From Odontocerum albicorne (Eukaryota > Arthropoda > Insecta > Trichoptera > Odontoceridae): a stretch of DNA of 64,000 nucleotides. Positions 25,028 to 35,465 of this stretch are shown one piece after another. Numbering within the stretch: position 1 is the first letter of the stretch; the number at the start of each line of letters is the position of its first letter. The stretch is from the NCBI GenBank assembly GCA_949825065.1, contig OX463849.1, positions 35,359,199-35,423,198 of the forward strand, read 5' to 3'. Position numbers and translations under genes: made by a program. A model generated the notes under the pieces. The model made no database searches, had not been told where the DNA came from, and saw only the letters and a program-made list of their open reading frames with translations.

Positions 25028-25538
25028 CTTTTAAATCTCGTTCCATCTTCATTTCCAGCAAAACCTGTTCCAACGGTGGAGTCTGTGTGGACTTATTAAA
25101 GGACGAAGTCCTACGTCTTTCATAGTTTCGATCACGATAATATTCCGGAAAGAAGTCAGACCGAGAACGAGGCTTCGAAGCCTTGAAATCAAAATCATCA
25201 CCAGTCAAATTAAGTCCATCCAGAGACAAACATAGCTCAGTCTTGGTAACACCGCTTGCAAGTCCTTCGTATTTTTCGTTATCAGCCTCAATAATCACCC
25301 CGGAATCAAAATCAAGACTTTTTTTATCGATACGACTGCGAAACTGGGCTCTTTTAAAGTTGTTGCTAAAACGATTTTTGCCAATTTCTGATCCGGTTGA
25401 TCTACGACGATTCGGCGTCTCGTCGATGTCTTCCAATTCTTCCGAAAAACATTTATCGTCGGAGAGAATTCCGGAATAATCCGTGTCGCTATAACGCCGA
25501 TAGTGTGAATCACTTTCTAAACGTCTTTGATTTTGCAT
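25028..25538 (-). CDS. 5' coding exon of an unrecognised cellular protein
   Basis: The minus-strand ATG at 25538 sits in an AAAATG context with an in-frame TAA stop upstream, so it is the likely start. The frame runs about 170 codons to a splice donor, AAAAG|GTAGGA, where the intron starts at 25027; reading on past it soon looks non-coding. The protein is hydrophilic, rich in Ser, Arg and Asp/Glu, with DTDYSGILSDD and SFNKSTQTPPLEQ segments. It ends with a charged EMKMERD segment that may open a coiled coil. No signal peptide or membrane segment is visible. I do not recognise the family. Base composition is less AT-rich than the flanks. Downstream exons would lie at lower coordinates or outside the window; none was identified. 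Confidence 0.5.
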
Positions 25539-25539
25539 T

Positions 25540-25904
25540 TTGACGATATATTTTAACGGTTTTTGCTTTAATTAAAATTAACACTGATATTTTTTGCAAA
25601 AACAGCAATAATGTGCATTTCAAGTACAGAGCAACAAGTGGCAATGATTTATAGCGTTCGCGAATAAACTGAATGAAACTGCTGAATGTCATTATAATTT
25701 AATATGGAATAGTGGGTGACAATACCGCATAATGTATACTAACATAGATAATAAATACAATTTTTGGCAGTTAGCAACAATTTCTTACATAAATTATTTT
25801 TATTCATTATATTTTAAATATTTATTAAAAAAATAGTAATAAATATTATACCATTTTATAAACCTACAATAAAAAAATTAATCTAATATTCTTTTTGTCG
25901 ACGT
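25540..25904. promoter_or_regulatory. Upstream region of the 25.5-kb exon
   Basis: This is the region 5' of the candidate minus-strand start: a 5' UTR and possibly a promoter. It is AT-rich with several TATAA-like words, and no clear core promoter stands out. Confidence 0.25.
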
Positions 25905-26025
25905 CCGTAAACTAACGGTTATCATTCATGCTAAGCAACTGGGCGACCGAGGTTCAATTCCTGGAGGATTCACTTCCGAACTAGTTTTTCTCTTAGATCA
26001 TTAAACTGAATTTATATTTTTTATG
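25905..26025 (+). repeat. S3 SINE copy
   Basis: A tRNA-like head contains a B-box-like GAGGTTCAATTCCTGGAG. It is followed by a body block, TTCACTTCCGAACTAG, then CTCTTAGATC. The same order occurs at 52980-53125. Confidence 0.6.
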
Positions 26026-26257
26026 TGGGCTATATAATGGATACTCATGAGCTCTCTTGTAAGCGACATTAGTGTCCCTCAACATCTTCTGTTGAGCTAA
26101 TTAAGAAACGCTCTTGAAATAATCTTCATGATCATGAAGCGGCGCTATACCAAATTATCAAAACATGTATTATTTTTATGGAGTCATAAGAATTTTCACA
26201 TAAATGTTAATGATAACGATTTGACTATCTTCGAGATCTAGGTGGATAAACCTGTCT

Positions 26258-26425
26258 TTCAAGTCGAGGATTGCGTGTTCATTTTATTTAAAAAGATTTC
26301 CAGCCTCGTTTTCAGTCAAGGCTTCTTTAACAGCACTCTGGTTGATTGGGAGAGATTGCCAAATGGCAATAAACTCGTCAGGCTGTACTCTATAAAACGA
26401 CTGTAGTATCATACAATAATTGGAC
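26258..26425 (+). repeat. S1 SINE, 5'-truncated
   Basis: It begins near the B-box region. The body AGATTTCCAG..TTTAACAGCACTCTGGTTG and the tail GCAATAAACTCGTCAGG align with the S1 copy at 47.15 kb. Confidence 0.65.
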
Positions 26426-26506
26426 ATGTACGTCAAAATCTAACAAATCTACAAGTTTTGAAATATTTAAAGAAAAATTTCATTCCTTTGTATTAAGTTA
26501 ATAATA

Positions 26507-26555
26507 ATAAAAGGGCATTTATATAGCGCCGTTTAGAAAGGACGCTCTAAAGCGG
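26507..26555 (-). repeat. R4 repeat tail fragment
   Basis: Contains AATAATAATAAAAGGGCATT and TATATAGCGCCGTTTAGAAA, the R4 terminal blocks. Confidence 0.5.
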
Positions 26556-27009
26556 GAACCGAAAAAAACTCTTAATTTCTAATTATTTATTTTATACTGT
26601 ATATTTCATTTTCGATTTCCTTTCTTCTTCAGCGTCTCTTCATTTCTTTCATTTGATTGATGACATCTCACTTTTATTTGTTGTTATTTATACTGTTCAT
26701 GAATCTTTGTACAAATTAATTATAATTTGAATATTTTTTGCAACTACGTAACATCTTTCATTTACTTGTGTATGGTTGGTTCTAAGTGATTGATAAAAAC
26801 ACCAGATTATTATACAATGAAGTGTTAAATAAGTAATGTCCGCGTGTGGAGAGAGCGAGAAAACCCTTGACCATGGTTTCTTTGAATGCCTTTTATATAG
26901 AATTCAGTGCTGGATATATTGTATTTGAATTCTACTTTTATCGTAATATTATTATTTCTAAGCGTTAAGGGCTCTATCCAACATTTTAATGGGTATACGT
27001 ACTTGTTAA

Positions 27010-27475
27010 GTATACCCACTAAAAAACCCACTTTGATGTATGGAAGTGAAACTTGAACAATATTAATGTTGTGGAGATGCGTGTACTAAGGAAAATTTGT
27101 TGAGTATCAACGTATAAAAGAAGGCGAAATGAAGACATTAGAAATTAATGAATGGACAAAATTGATGTCTTAAGTAATATGAAGAAAGGAGTTTCATGAT
27201 AGTTTGGGCATGTAGGAAGAATGAATGATGAAAGAATCACTAAGTGAATATACAAGTCAGAAGTGCAAGGTGTGCGTGGAAGAAATACGAGTATATCGAG
27301 GAAAACATGGCTGGAACAAATGGACCCGATTTTGAAAGAAGGTAACGAGAGAAGTTTAGTATGAATAATAGATATTGTGCATGACGAAATGTATGAATGT
27401 GGAGGTGTCGAAAGTTTGGAGATCTGTTCTCTCTGTCTATCACGCAAGGGACACGGCATGATGATATATATGCAG
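27010..27475 (+). pseudogene. LINE-B ORF2 C-terminal fragment and 3' end
   Basis: Plus strand: an LMYGSET block (near 27035), then RMRVLRKIC-like, FGHVGRMNDER-like and RKTWLEQMDPILKEG-like blocks in shifted frames, then a 3' end with GGCATGATGATATATATGCA. It has the same order as LINE-A but a different sequence. The minus-strand open frames here are shadows. Confidence 0.65.
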
Positions 27476-27533
27476 GTATATCATACATACTTGGATTCTA
27501 CTCTTTTAAAACAGATGTACACTTATTTGTATA

Positions 27534-28417
27534 CAGGATGTTCTGTAACTCGATGTCAAGCCGGTATCGAGGAAAAGGCCAGCTTATGACGGTTCAGAGT
27601 TAAAAAAAAATCTTGCAAAAGCCTTATACTTCTCGAATTATAGGCATTTTTTTGAAAATTGTGAAAGTAGCTACTAATAATTGCCATATTTTATGATTGC
27701 CATATTTATGGTTGTATCGCAATCCTAGATAGCGCTGCTATTAGTCGGAGTCCGATGTAAAACAAAAAAAAATCTTCACGTTCGAAAAAAAATTGTTTTT
27801 GTCCGATCATAAAATTAATATTTTTTATCAGCTAACTTTAACACATCATACTGTAAAAATAATGTACTACGCTAACCTGAGAAGTTACATCAAAAGATGG
27901 CCTGTTTAGTCAGGATTTCAAAATGATACAATACATAGCTAATACTCCTTTCAAAATAATTTTAAAAAATATTTTTAAAGGAGTATTAGGTATGTATTGT
28001 ACTATTTTGAAATCCTGACTAAACAGGCCATCTTTTGATGTAACTTGCCAGGTTAGTGTAGTACATTATTTTTACAGTATGATGAGTTCAAGTTAGCTGA
28101 TAAAAAATATTAATTTTATGATCGGACAAAAACAATTTTTTTTTCGAACGTGAAGGTTTTTTTTTGTTTTATATCGGACTCCGACTAATAGCAGGGCTAT
28201 CTAGGATTGCGATATAACCATGAAAATCATAAAATATGGCAATTTGTAGTCACAGCATATAAACATTTGGCGCAGAGTAGCTACTTTCACAATTTTCAAA
28301 AAAATGCCTATAACTCGAAAAGTATAAGGCTTTTACAAGATTTTTTTAAAATCTGAACCGTCATAAGCTGGCCTTTTTTTCGATAGGGGGCTTGACATAG
28401 AGTTACAGGACACCATG
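27534..28417. mobile_element. M3: 884-bp palindromic element
   Basis: Two arms (about 27534-27951 and 27977-28417) are near-perfect inverted copies around a 25-bp spacer. Both ends read CAGGRTGTYCTGTAACTC inward, and each is flanked by TA. The TA duplication and CAGG-type ends fit a Tc1/mariner-type nonautonomous element. The right arm carries a short extra segment near 28250-28285 and a few substitutions. No protein-coding capacity. A transcript would form a hairpin of about 400 bp. Confidence 0.8.
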
Positions 28418-28736
28418 TATATACACATTATTTACAGAATCAATAGCGAACACCTTGTTGATTGTCAATATTTTATTTAATGTTATTAACAATTATTGAA
28501 GCCATCGTGAATTAAGATTATTTTCAGTACCGTATTCACTGACTATGAAGAGAATTGTTTCGATATTGATGTTTTTTTTATATCTCGGTGGATAAATTGA
28601 GGGTTGAACTACGTAATAAACTTTGTATGATTCCATAATTTGTTTTCCTGTACCGCATTTTATTTCATGTATGTGGGTTAAACCTGTAACGAATACATAT
28701 AAAGGGCCACGGAGCAATGTTTTTCCTTTCCCGAGC

Positions 28737-28825
28737 ATTACTTCTATCTCCTACCTCGAGGTCCTCTTCAGACATCATTCCGCTTGAAGAAAGCCTCAAG
28801 AAAGGAGGTAAAAACGCGCGATCAG
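28737..28825. mobile_element. Small foldback related to M7
   Basis: TATCTCCTACCTCGAGG..CTCTTCAG is followed by an imperfect inverse copy. The arm sequence resembles the M7 element at 41.46 kb, and a similar half-arm lies near 33.95 kb. Confidence 0.45.
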
Positions 28826-28829
28826 GGTA

Positions 28830-29165
28830 TTATATTGTAATTGATATAATAATAAGGAGATAAATTTATTTTTATATATCACAATTTATGTAGCGCCACT
28901 GGAGAACACTTTTAGATATATGATTATTGTCACAAAAAGTGAATAATCAGAACAGTTATTTATTGTTCTTTTGAGAGTTTTTTTTTCTAAATATGTTTTA
29001 TTTATTATTTTATGTACTCTTGATTGTTTATGTAATTGTATATGTTACTTGTTTTGCATTGTACACACTTGCTAGAATAAAATCAAAATTACTAGAAAAA
29101 TATTAATAAAAAAAGCATTTTTCAAAATTTAAAAATAATATATTCTCACACAATATGAAAAAAAA
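28830..29165. other. AT-rich spacer
   Basis: No gene or repeat recognised between the foldback and the tRNA-Ala gene. Confidence 0.5.
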
Positions 29166-29169
29166 GTAT

Positions 29170-29175
29170 AAAAAA
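29170..29175 (-). terminator. Pol III terminator of tRNA-Ala
   Basis: A run of six T on the minus strand begins a few bases past the tRNA 3' end. Confidence 0.75.
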
Positions 29176-29177
29176 TT

Positions 29178-29249
29178 TGGAGATGCCGGGGATCGAACCC
29201 GGGGCCTTTCACATGCAAAGCGAACGCTCTACCACTGAGCTACATCCCC
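29178..29249 (-). tRNA. tRNA-Ala (anticodon UGC)
   Basis: The 72-nt cloverleaf reads on the minus strand. The 7-bp acceptor GGGGATG pairs with CATCTCC, with one G:U and discriminator A. The A box is TAGCTCAGTGG, the anticodon loop TTTGCAT carries TGC, and the B box is GGTTCGATCCC. There is no intron and the CCA is not encoded, as in eukaryotic nuclear genes. All stems pair, so it is probably functional. It would supply alanyl-tRNA for GCA and GCG codons. Confidence 0.95.
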
Positions 29250-29754
29250 GATAGAGAGCTGTGCCGTTATTAGACATCAGTTCCGATAAAATCGTTTTTA
29301 ATACATTTCTAAAAGATTCCATTGTGTCACCAAACATCGTCTCACGATTATGGGTCCATTATAAATTATTTAGTGAGGAAACATAAAAGAGGAACTGTCA
29401 CATTAAATAATCACATAAAGGTGTTGTCATCGAGTTAGTACGAGACGCTTTCAAGATCGTTTTGGATGGAGAGGATTTGTCGAAAGAAAAATGTCCCATC
29501 AACAATTTGTTATATAGTTTAAAAACTAATTAAAATGTGACCTCTGTGAGAAAATAATGGATAATATATTATTTAAATGCTCAAAAAAGTATGTGTATCC
29601 GACTTTTTGTGATAATCGACTTCTGGCAAATAACCCCTTCACCAAAAATTTTCCGCGTATCACGAAGTGACAGCATACAATTTTTGGTGACACCCGGACA
29701 AAGTTCGAATTTTGTTTAAAAAATATATATGAAAGTCTAGTTTTTTTTGCTCCA

Positions 29755-29880
29755 TTCACTGAGCAAACAATATCATTCCACTAAATAAACTAGTGAACTA
29801 CTTCAATGACCTAGTTCATTTTACTGAACGATCGAAAAAAAAAATGTTTATCTTAGGGAACTAATGTTTCCCATCTCTAA
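29755..29880. mobile_element. hAT-like nonautonomous remnant (one end)
   Basis: Repeated GAAC/AGTTCA motifs (AACTAGTGAACTACTTC, TAGTTCATTTTACTGAACGA) end at TTCCCATCTCTA. The inverse, TAGAGATGGGAA, matches a common hAT terminal style. The opposite end was not identified. Confidence 0.45.
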
Positions 29881-29884
29881 AACA

Positions 29885-30870
29885 ATAAGCAAACGGTACG
29901 GATCTCTTGTCTCACGCACGCCCGTCACTTTATTATATGAACGAGCGAGAAAGAGGATCATTTTGGTCAAACGTTAGAAGAATTGGAAATGAAGTTGTAA
30001 AATTTCAGAATAGTTTCGTATGGCAAATTCATTTAAATATAGAAACCATTTCTCGAAATGTTGAAGAGTACGGTGACAACATAATTGGAGAATGTAATTT
30101 TAAGAGAATGGAACTTGATTTCCGGTACATTTAAGTTAATGAAATAATTAGTAACCACTATTTTAATTATGTTTGGGTTGACGTATGTTTGCGATCAATT
30201 ATTTTCGTCGATAAATTTTATCAAATTGAACATGTCAAATCGCTTTGGTCAAGATTTGACTGCAGAATGTGTAGGATTAAGTCACCAAGTATAAATAGTC
30301 ACTTAGTCAATTGGCATCAAACAACAAAAATGTCAATTAAAAAAAATATATATGGTACCTAATATTTTTAGTAGATTTATAAAAAACCTAACAATGTAAA
30401 AACATATTTTGATTTTTTTATCATTTATCTCATACGCGAAGATATTATTTTTAGAATTGGATATATTCTTTGACACAGTTTAAGAAATACGTGTGCTATC
30501 TCTGCCCTATACTAACCTGTCTCCATATCTCCCTGCGTTTGTGTTAATAGTTTACAAAGAAATAAGTTTATAAAATCAGTATTCTTCTTTGATTAGCCAA
30601 AAGTCGACTTGATTGAATTCGCAGTCTGTGAGGATGAAAAGAAGTTTTAAGAATTGTAATGTTTTACGTATAAAACAGCAAAGTATAATACTTGATGTTT
30701 CTTTAATTTTCAGGTAAATAATAGTTACCTTTTTGCTTGTCCTGTGTATCCCTGAAACTTTCATCACAATAAGTGTTAATTTATAGAGGTTGTTTTAATG
30801 ATCGACCGTTCTATACGTGAACTATTTATTCGTACTCAAATGTTAACGCGAAATTGCAACGTTTGAGTAC
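29885..30870. other. Intergenic DNA
   Basis: The plus-strand open frame at 29907-30134 has no recognisable family. Nothing else is supported. Confidence 0.4.
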
Positions 30871-30874
30871 AGTG

Positions 30875-31200
30875 ATCTGTCCTCTCTGCCTACTTCAACA
30901 GGGAAGGAATGTGATGATATGTATTGTACTTCCTGCATTGAGAAGAATACACGTGGTGACAATGTATGATATGGAATAAAATGATTAGGAATGAATGTAT
31001 AGTAAACTTAAAGCTGGTGTGTTGAGTAAGATGAACAACGTTGCGATAGTTTGGGCACGTGGAATGAATGAAAGAATAAAGGCAGGAAAGAATAAAGGCA
31101 GCTTTGCTAAAATATTATTTTCAAATGTATCTAATGGGAATTACAGAGAACTGTTTTATCTTCAAGGTCAGCTAAATAAATACTGAAATAAATCTACATA
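30875..31200 (+). pseudogene. LINE-A fragments, rearranged
   Basis: A LINE-A 3' terminus (CCTCTCTGCCTACTTCAACA) is followed by an internal LINE-A segment. That segment contains GGAATGAATGTATAGTAAAC, a VLSK.NN-like block and GGGCACGTGGAATGAATG. The order is inverted relative to an intact copy, so these are two insertions or a rearrangement. Confidence 0.5.
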
Positions 31201-31329
31201 CAGATGTCGTTATAAGTAGCGAAATGTCGCGCTCATCATTTTGGTGCGTTCGCATAGATAACCAATTATATAATTCTCATAAATTTTACTGATAATAAAA
31301 TTCTAGAAAAAGATATAACAAAATAATAA

Positions 31330-31500
31330 TTTCATAGAAATATAATAAGTACAAAGGAACATGTGATGTAGTAGGAATTTTCCTAATGCTAACTAGCTTA
31401 CGCTGGCATAGTTCAGCCATATGACATCATGCCTACGCGGGCCACAAAAATGAATCTCGGGAGCCAGATCTGAACCGCAGGCTGTAGTTAGGCCATCCCT
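31330..31500. other. Segment with a SINE-like GC-rich block
   Basis: GGAGCCAGATCTGAACCGCA near 31460 looks like a retroposon internal block, but no second copy was found in the window. Confidence 0.25.
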
Positions 31501-31649
31501 GGTGTAGACTAAAATATCGTTTTTAATATATATTCAAGATTTTGATAAAAACCGTACACATAACGATTCAAGGTAAGAAAAAATTAAAACCTTATTTTTG
31601 TTTTTGGTTTGGACCACTACTTATATTTAAAGCAACCGGATTATCTCTG

Positions 31650-31852
31650 AGATTGTATCGTATTGCGTTTTAGTTATTTACGGTACTATCTGGCAGGTTT
31701 ATAGCCATTTGGCATCACTTCTAACCAGCTAGAAAGAATATTATGAGACTTTAAATGAAACGATTTAAAAAAATGGTACTTACCAAGAATCGAACCCACA
31801 ATTCCCGAGCTGGAAGATAGCCGTCTTATGAACTAAGCCACGATAGATACAA
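31650..31852 (-). repeat. S1 SINE, nearly full length
   Basis: The minus-strand tRNA-like head has an A-box-like GTGGCTTAGTTCAT and a B-box GTGGGTTCGATTCTTG. The S1 body and the tail GCTATAAACCTGCCAGATAG follow, then a CAATACGATACAATC end. The tRNA part lacks a paired acceptor, so it is not a tRNA gene. Confidence 0.7.
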
Positions 31853-32354
31853 GATTCATATGATCTTTCTACGACATTAACAACCTGTTCACCGAATAAT
31901 TTTTTACTATGGTATCGTAGGATGAGATTGTTTTTTACTATCCAATTTCAATCTATTTAGGAACGTAATAAAATATGTAATTTAGAGATATAATGTTGTG
32001 ATTTCATTAACTCGAGTAAAATGTTTTATAAATTATATTATATGTTATGTAATTAACGCATTGCATCGCGCGATATCATTTTATGTAGACAAGCGTTTCA
32101 TCTATAAAATACGGAATGTATTTGAATCATAAATAGTTAAATATAATATTTATAAGAATTTATCTCAAATTATACAAATTTTATGATCATTATAAAAATA
32201 CCTACCTACCAATTTGATTAAAATTTACATCTGGCAACTTCTTATTGATCACAAATACGACGGTACAGTTATTTTACTCAACGAACTAGCACGGACACAA
32301 ACCATTGAAACAGTCTGTAATTTTAAAATAGTAACACTGCCACGTGTCAAGGCA

Positions 32355-32426
32355 GGTCCCATGGTGTAATGGTTAGCACTCTGGACTCTGAATCCAGCGA
32401 TCCGAGTTCAAATCTCGGTGGGACCT
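32355..32426 (+). tRNA. tRNA-Gln (anticodon CUG)
   Basis: A 72-nt cloverleaf. Acceptor GGTCCCA pairs with TGGGACC. The D arm contains TGGTGTAATGGTTAGCA, the anticodon loop CTCTGAA carries CTG, and the T arm GAGTTCAAATCTC follows. No intron. Acceptor, anticodon and T stems are intact. It would decode CAG. Confidence 0.95.
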
Positions 32427-32429
32427 AGC

Positions 32430-32435
32430 TTTTTT
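32430..32435 (+). terminator. Pol III terminator of tRNA-Gln
   Basis: Six T residues begin four bases after the tRNA 3' end. Confidence 0.75.
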
Positions 32436-32718
32436 GCCTCTCTTTCAAATTACATAATTTAAATTACCAAACTTATTGATTTTATCTCTATTTAATTCAG
32501 TATTTATTACTGGGTGGAAGTAGTATATACATAGTCTTGGATACGAAAAGAAACATTTATTGCTGTAATGCATAATTATGAAGTAATATTATTAATATAC
32601 CTTTCTAGTATTGGCAAAACGAAGATAGTATAAATTTATGTTTAGATTGAATCAAAATTATTGTTATTTTACAAAATGTATTAAGCAATAACCACAAAGA
32701 AAAAACGATCTAAAAAAG

Positions 32719-32726
32719 AAAAAAAA
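32719..32726 (-). terminator. Pol III terminator of tRNA-Leu
   Basis: A run of eight T on the minus strand just past the tRNA 3' end. A second T-run follows at 32712-32717. Confidence 0.7.
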
Positions 32727-32731
32727 TATCC

Positions 32732-32811
32732 TGACAGCGGTGGGATTCGAACCCACGCCCTTTCGGACTGGTGCCTAAAACCAGCGCCTTAGACCGCTCG
32801 GCCACGCTGCC
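32732..32811 (-). tRNA. tRNA-Leu (anticodon UAG)
   Basis: An 80-nt class II tRNA. Acceptor GGCAGCG pairs with CGCTGTC (one G:U, discriminator A). The A box is GTGGCCGAGCGGTC, the anticodon stem CTGGT/ACCAG encloses a TTTAGGC loop with anticodon TAG, and a long variable arm follows. The B box is GGTTCGAATCC. No intron. It would decode CUA and CUG. Confidence 0.95.
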
Positions 32812-32929
32812 ACACGGTCGATGCGACCTTTTATACAAAATTAAATAAAACCACACAATATGACGTATTTTCGTATGAATTTAACTGTCAATATGCATAT
32901 TTTCTATTTATTTTGACTCTGAGGAAATA

Positions 32930-33060
32930 AATAAATATCACGGAAAATTTTGAACAGCCACGAACGGACGCAATAGTAGCGACGCCTAGCGGTTCGGAGA
33001 CGCATTTCTCACGTCATACAAGAGATTTCTTTTTCTTTCGAAACGTTGAGCATAAGATCA
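32930..33060. other. GC-richer patch with CCTAGCGG motif
   Basis: The motif at 32985-32992 lies in GCGACGCCTAGCGGTTCGGA, echoing the motif at 18717-18724. No exon was seen. Confidence 0.2.
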
Positions 33061-33448
33061 TTTTGCATTCAAAAAGGAAACCAAATTTAACATGGATTGC
33101 GATAAAACAACCTTGTTTTTGTATGGAAATGTAGAAGATTTACTTTTTATCGTTTTGAAAATGGAAAAAAGCAAAGATAATGAATGCATGAAATCAATTA
33201 GGCTGATGGGATCTTTTTTGTACGTAAATTCCTATGAGCTTTGTAAAATTGTTAATGATACGTTATAAAATATCACATAAATCGTGTTTAAATCGTTTCT
33301 TTTGTTGACTTATTGTAAAAAGGGCAAAAAAAAGTAAAAGACATGTAGGAATATACACTGCTTATTCTAAATGTGAAATTCAATTTTTAAAATACGATAT
33401 GCTTAAAAGAGTGTTTTTAACGAATTTTAATTCGGTTTCAGCATTAAC

Positions 33449-33707
33449 TCAATGGAATTTAGGTAAAGAGGTGCAAGTCATCAATTACTTATTTGTCAGT
33501 TTGAAGTTTTGCAGCACTTGTATTCCTGAAATACAGACCTCAGGTAAATTTTAAAGGTAAACTTTGAATACATAAATAATTTATGTATTCAAAGTTTACC
33601 TTTAAAATTTACCTGAGGTCTGTATTTCAGGAATACAAGAGTTGCAAAACTTCAAACGGACAAATAAGTAATTGATGACTTGTACCTCTTTACCAAAACG
33701 CCATTGA
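33449..33707. mobile_element. M4: 259-bp palindromic element
   Basis: The outer arms (TCAATGG.., then GGTAAAGAGGTGCAAGTCAT) invert as far as a perfect central palindrome around TACATAAATAATTTATGTA. Nearly every base pairs in a hairpin. No coding capacity and no other copy in the window. Confidence 0.8.
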
Positions 33708-33757
33708 ACTTTTTGTAACTATATATTATAATATTTGACAAGACACTACAAGTACAA

Positions 33758-33910
33758 GTACCCGGAAGTAAGTAATACACATCGTATGTACAGCATCGTC
33801 TCTATCGCACGATGCGCTAACCACATCGTGACTACGATACCGGACTGTTAGCGCATCATGCGACAGAGACGACGCTCTATAAGCGATGTGTATTACATAC
33901 CGCCGGGTAC
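33758..33910. mobile_element. M1 foldback MITE, copy 2 (153 bp)
   Basis: It has the same GTACCC..GGGTAC ends and the AAGTAATACACATCG sub-terminal block. The interior is shortened and keeps inverted GTCTCT.TCGCA and GATGCGCTAAC motifs. Short AGTAC/GTACT sequences just outside both ends may belong to the terminal repeat. Confidence 0.75.
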
Positions 33911-34722
33911 TGTACTTTGATATTACACGTTGTGACGCGTATTTTAAATTCCTATCCCGAGGTTCTTTTCGGATGGAATGATTTCGAGTAATTACGAAAA
34001 CTTGTTCTAACGGGTGTCATTTTTCATCGGTCGTGTTTTTTTTTGCATTCTTATGTTATTTATTACAGTTTAGTTTCTATTAATAGTCTTCTTTATTACG
34101 AATGTTTCTATATCCACCTTTTTGAATATTTTTAGCAACTTATATAGGTTTTTTAAATCTACTTTTTTTAAATCATGGTTTGTCTCTATAGTATGGTTTC
34201 AAAAGTATGAAAAATTGACATTCGATTGATAATGCTTATGTTTTGTATCCTAGTGCCAATGTGAGCGCCATTTTGTATCCTTATGAGAATTTTTGCTCTA
34301 TGAGCCCATTATATAGACATCATACAGTTAACCCAAAGAGAACCAACGGATTAACCGAGGTCAAGCGCAAATCCAGTCAAATTATCATAACAAAGAAACA
34401 TCTATTATATAATTTGTCTAATACCGTGAAGCCGAAAATTCAAACAAAACATACTGTGACCGTGAAGTGAAAATGAAATAAAACATATATGCAGAAACTT
34501 CTGCGTGACGTAAGTAGGTATTCGATTTTTTTTTTAAGTCGTCACTTATTTGAGTTCAGATTCATTTGACAGTGTAAACGGTGAGGATAAATAGAACTAT
34601 ACAATTCGAATAGAATTCTTCAATGAATTAACACCTTCAGGGATTACTCTTCTTAAACTTATATTAAATATACGAAGCATATTATTCAATAAAGAAAATT
34701 TAATACCAAACGTAGCTTTTAT

Positions 34723-35049
34723 AATGGATGTCAGTTGGTTATTAAAGACCTAAAACCAATTTTTCCTATTGCCACGGGAAGTGCAGACAAGGATATAGTA
34801 CTTATTACAAAGATATATTTGACACCGGTTAATCTAGATTTGCCTTTTATTCACTGAAGAAGATAATCCCCAATTAAACTATCGTTAGCTATGACTATTA
34901 ACAAGTCACAGGGACAAACACTGTAAGAGGTAGGATTATTCTTACCAGAGCTAGTATTTGGCTATGGCCAATTATATCTGGCAAGAGAGCAGCAGCTTTC
35001 AAATGCCAAATAAAAAAATTCAAATTGTCCTTATCGAGGCAACTTAATA
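34723..35049 (+). pseudogene. Helitron (Pif1-type) helicase C-terminal remnant
   Basis: One continuous plus-strand frame carries the end of a Pif1-family helicase with four in-frame stops. NGCQLVIKDLKP leads to a LTPVN..LPF segment and the motif SLAMTINKSQGQTL (helicase motif V region). FLPELVFGYGQLYLA (motif VI region) follows, though the arginine finger block is degraded (REQQLS where SRxxS is usual). In Helitrons this domain is the C-terminal part of the Rep/Hel transposase. The Rep domain and ATPase Walker motifs are absent here. A domesticated Pif1 helicase is less likely given the stops. Confidence 0.75.
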
Positions 35050-35106
35050 GTTGGGTATAGTTCAGTGTTCACAAGAAATGTGTGCAAAGAAATATTTTCA
35101 AAATTA

Positions 35107-35290
35107 TATCCTGTACTTCATTAAAAAGTCTTATTAAAAATTAAGGTAATGAAATAAAATGGTATCCTGTACTTCATTAAAAAGTCTTATTAAAATAAAA
35201 TGGTATCCTGTACTTCATTAAAAAGTCTTATTAAAAATTAAGGTAATGAAATAAAATGATATCCTGTATAAAAAGTCTTATTAACATAAA
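35107..35290. repeat. Short tandem array, about 3-4 irregular units
   Basis: Units begin ATCCTGTACTTCATTAAAAA and continue GTCTTATTAAAA, with or without AATTAAGGTAATGAAATAAA. Unit length alternates because an internal segment is missing from some. Confidence 0.85.
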
Positions 35291-35465
35291 AATTAAGGTG
35301 ATGTAATCAAAGTACAATAAAATTAAATTCATATTGCAGTTGAGATGCGATCATTGAGAAGAATGTGTTATAAAATAATTATATATACAATTAGAAATGT
35401 CACAATAAAGAAATAATGCGGATGTGAGACATATTTTAATATTTCGGTGCTATATAAATTATTAT

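Noticed and set aside
31770..31855. tRNA gene on the minus strand
   Set aside because: The acceptor stem does not pair and a SINE body and tail follow, so it is an S1 head.
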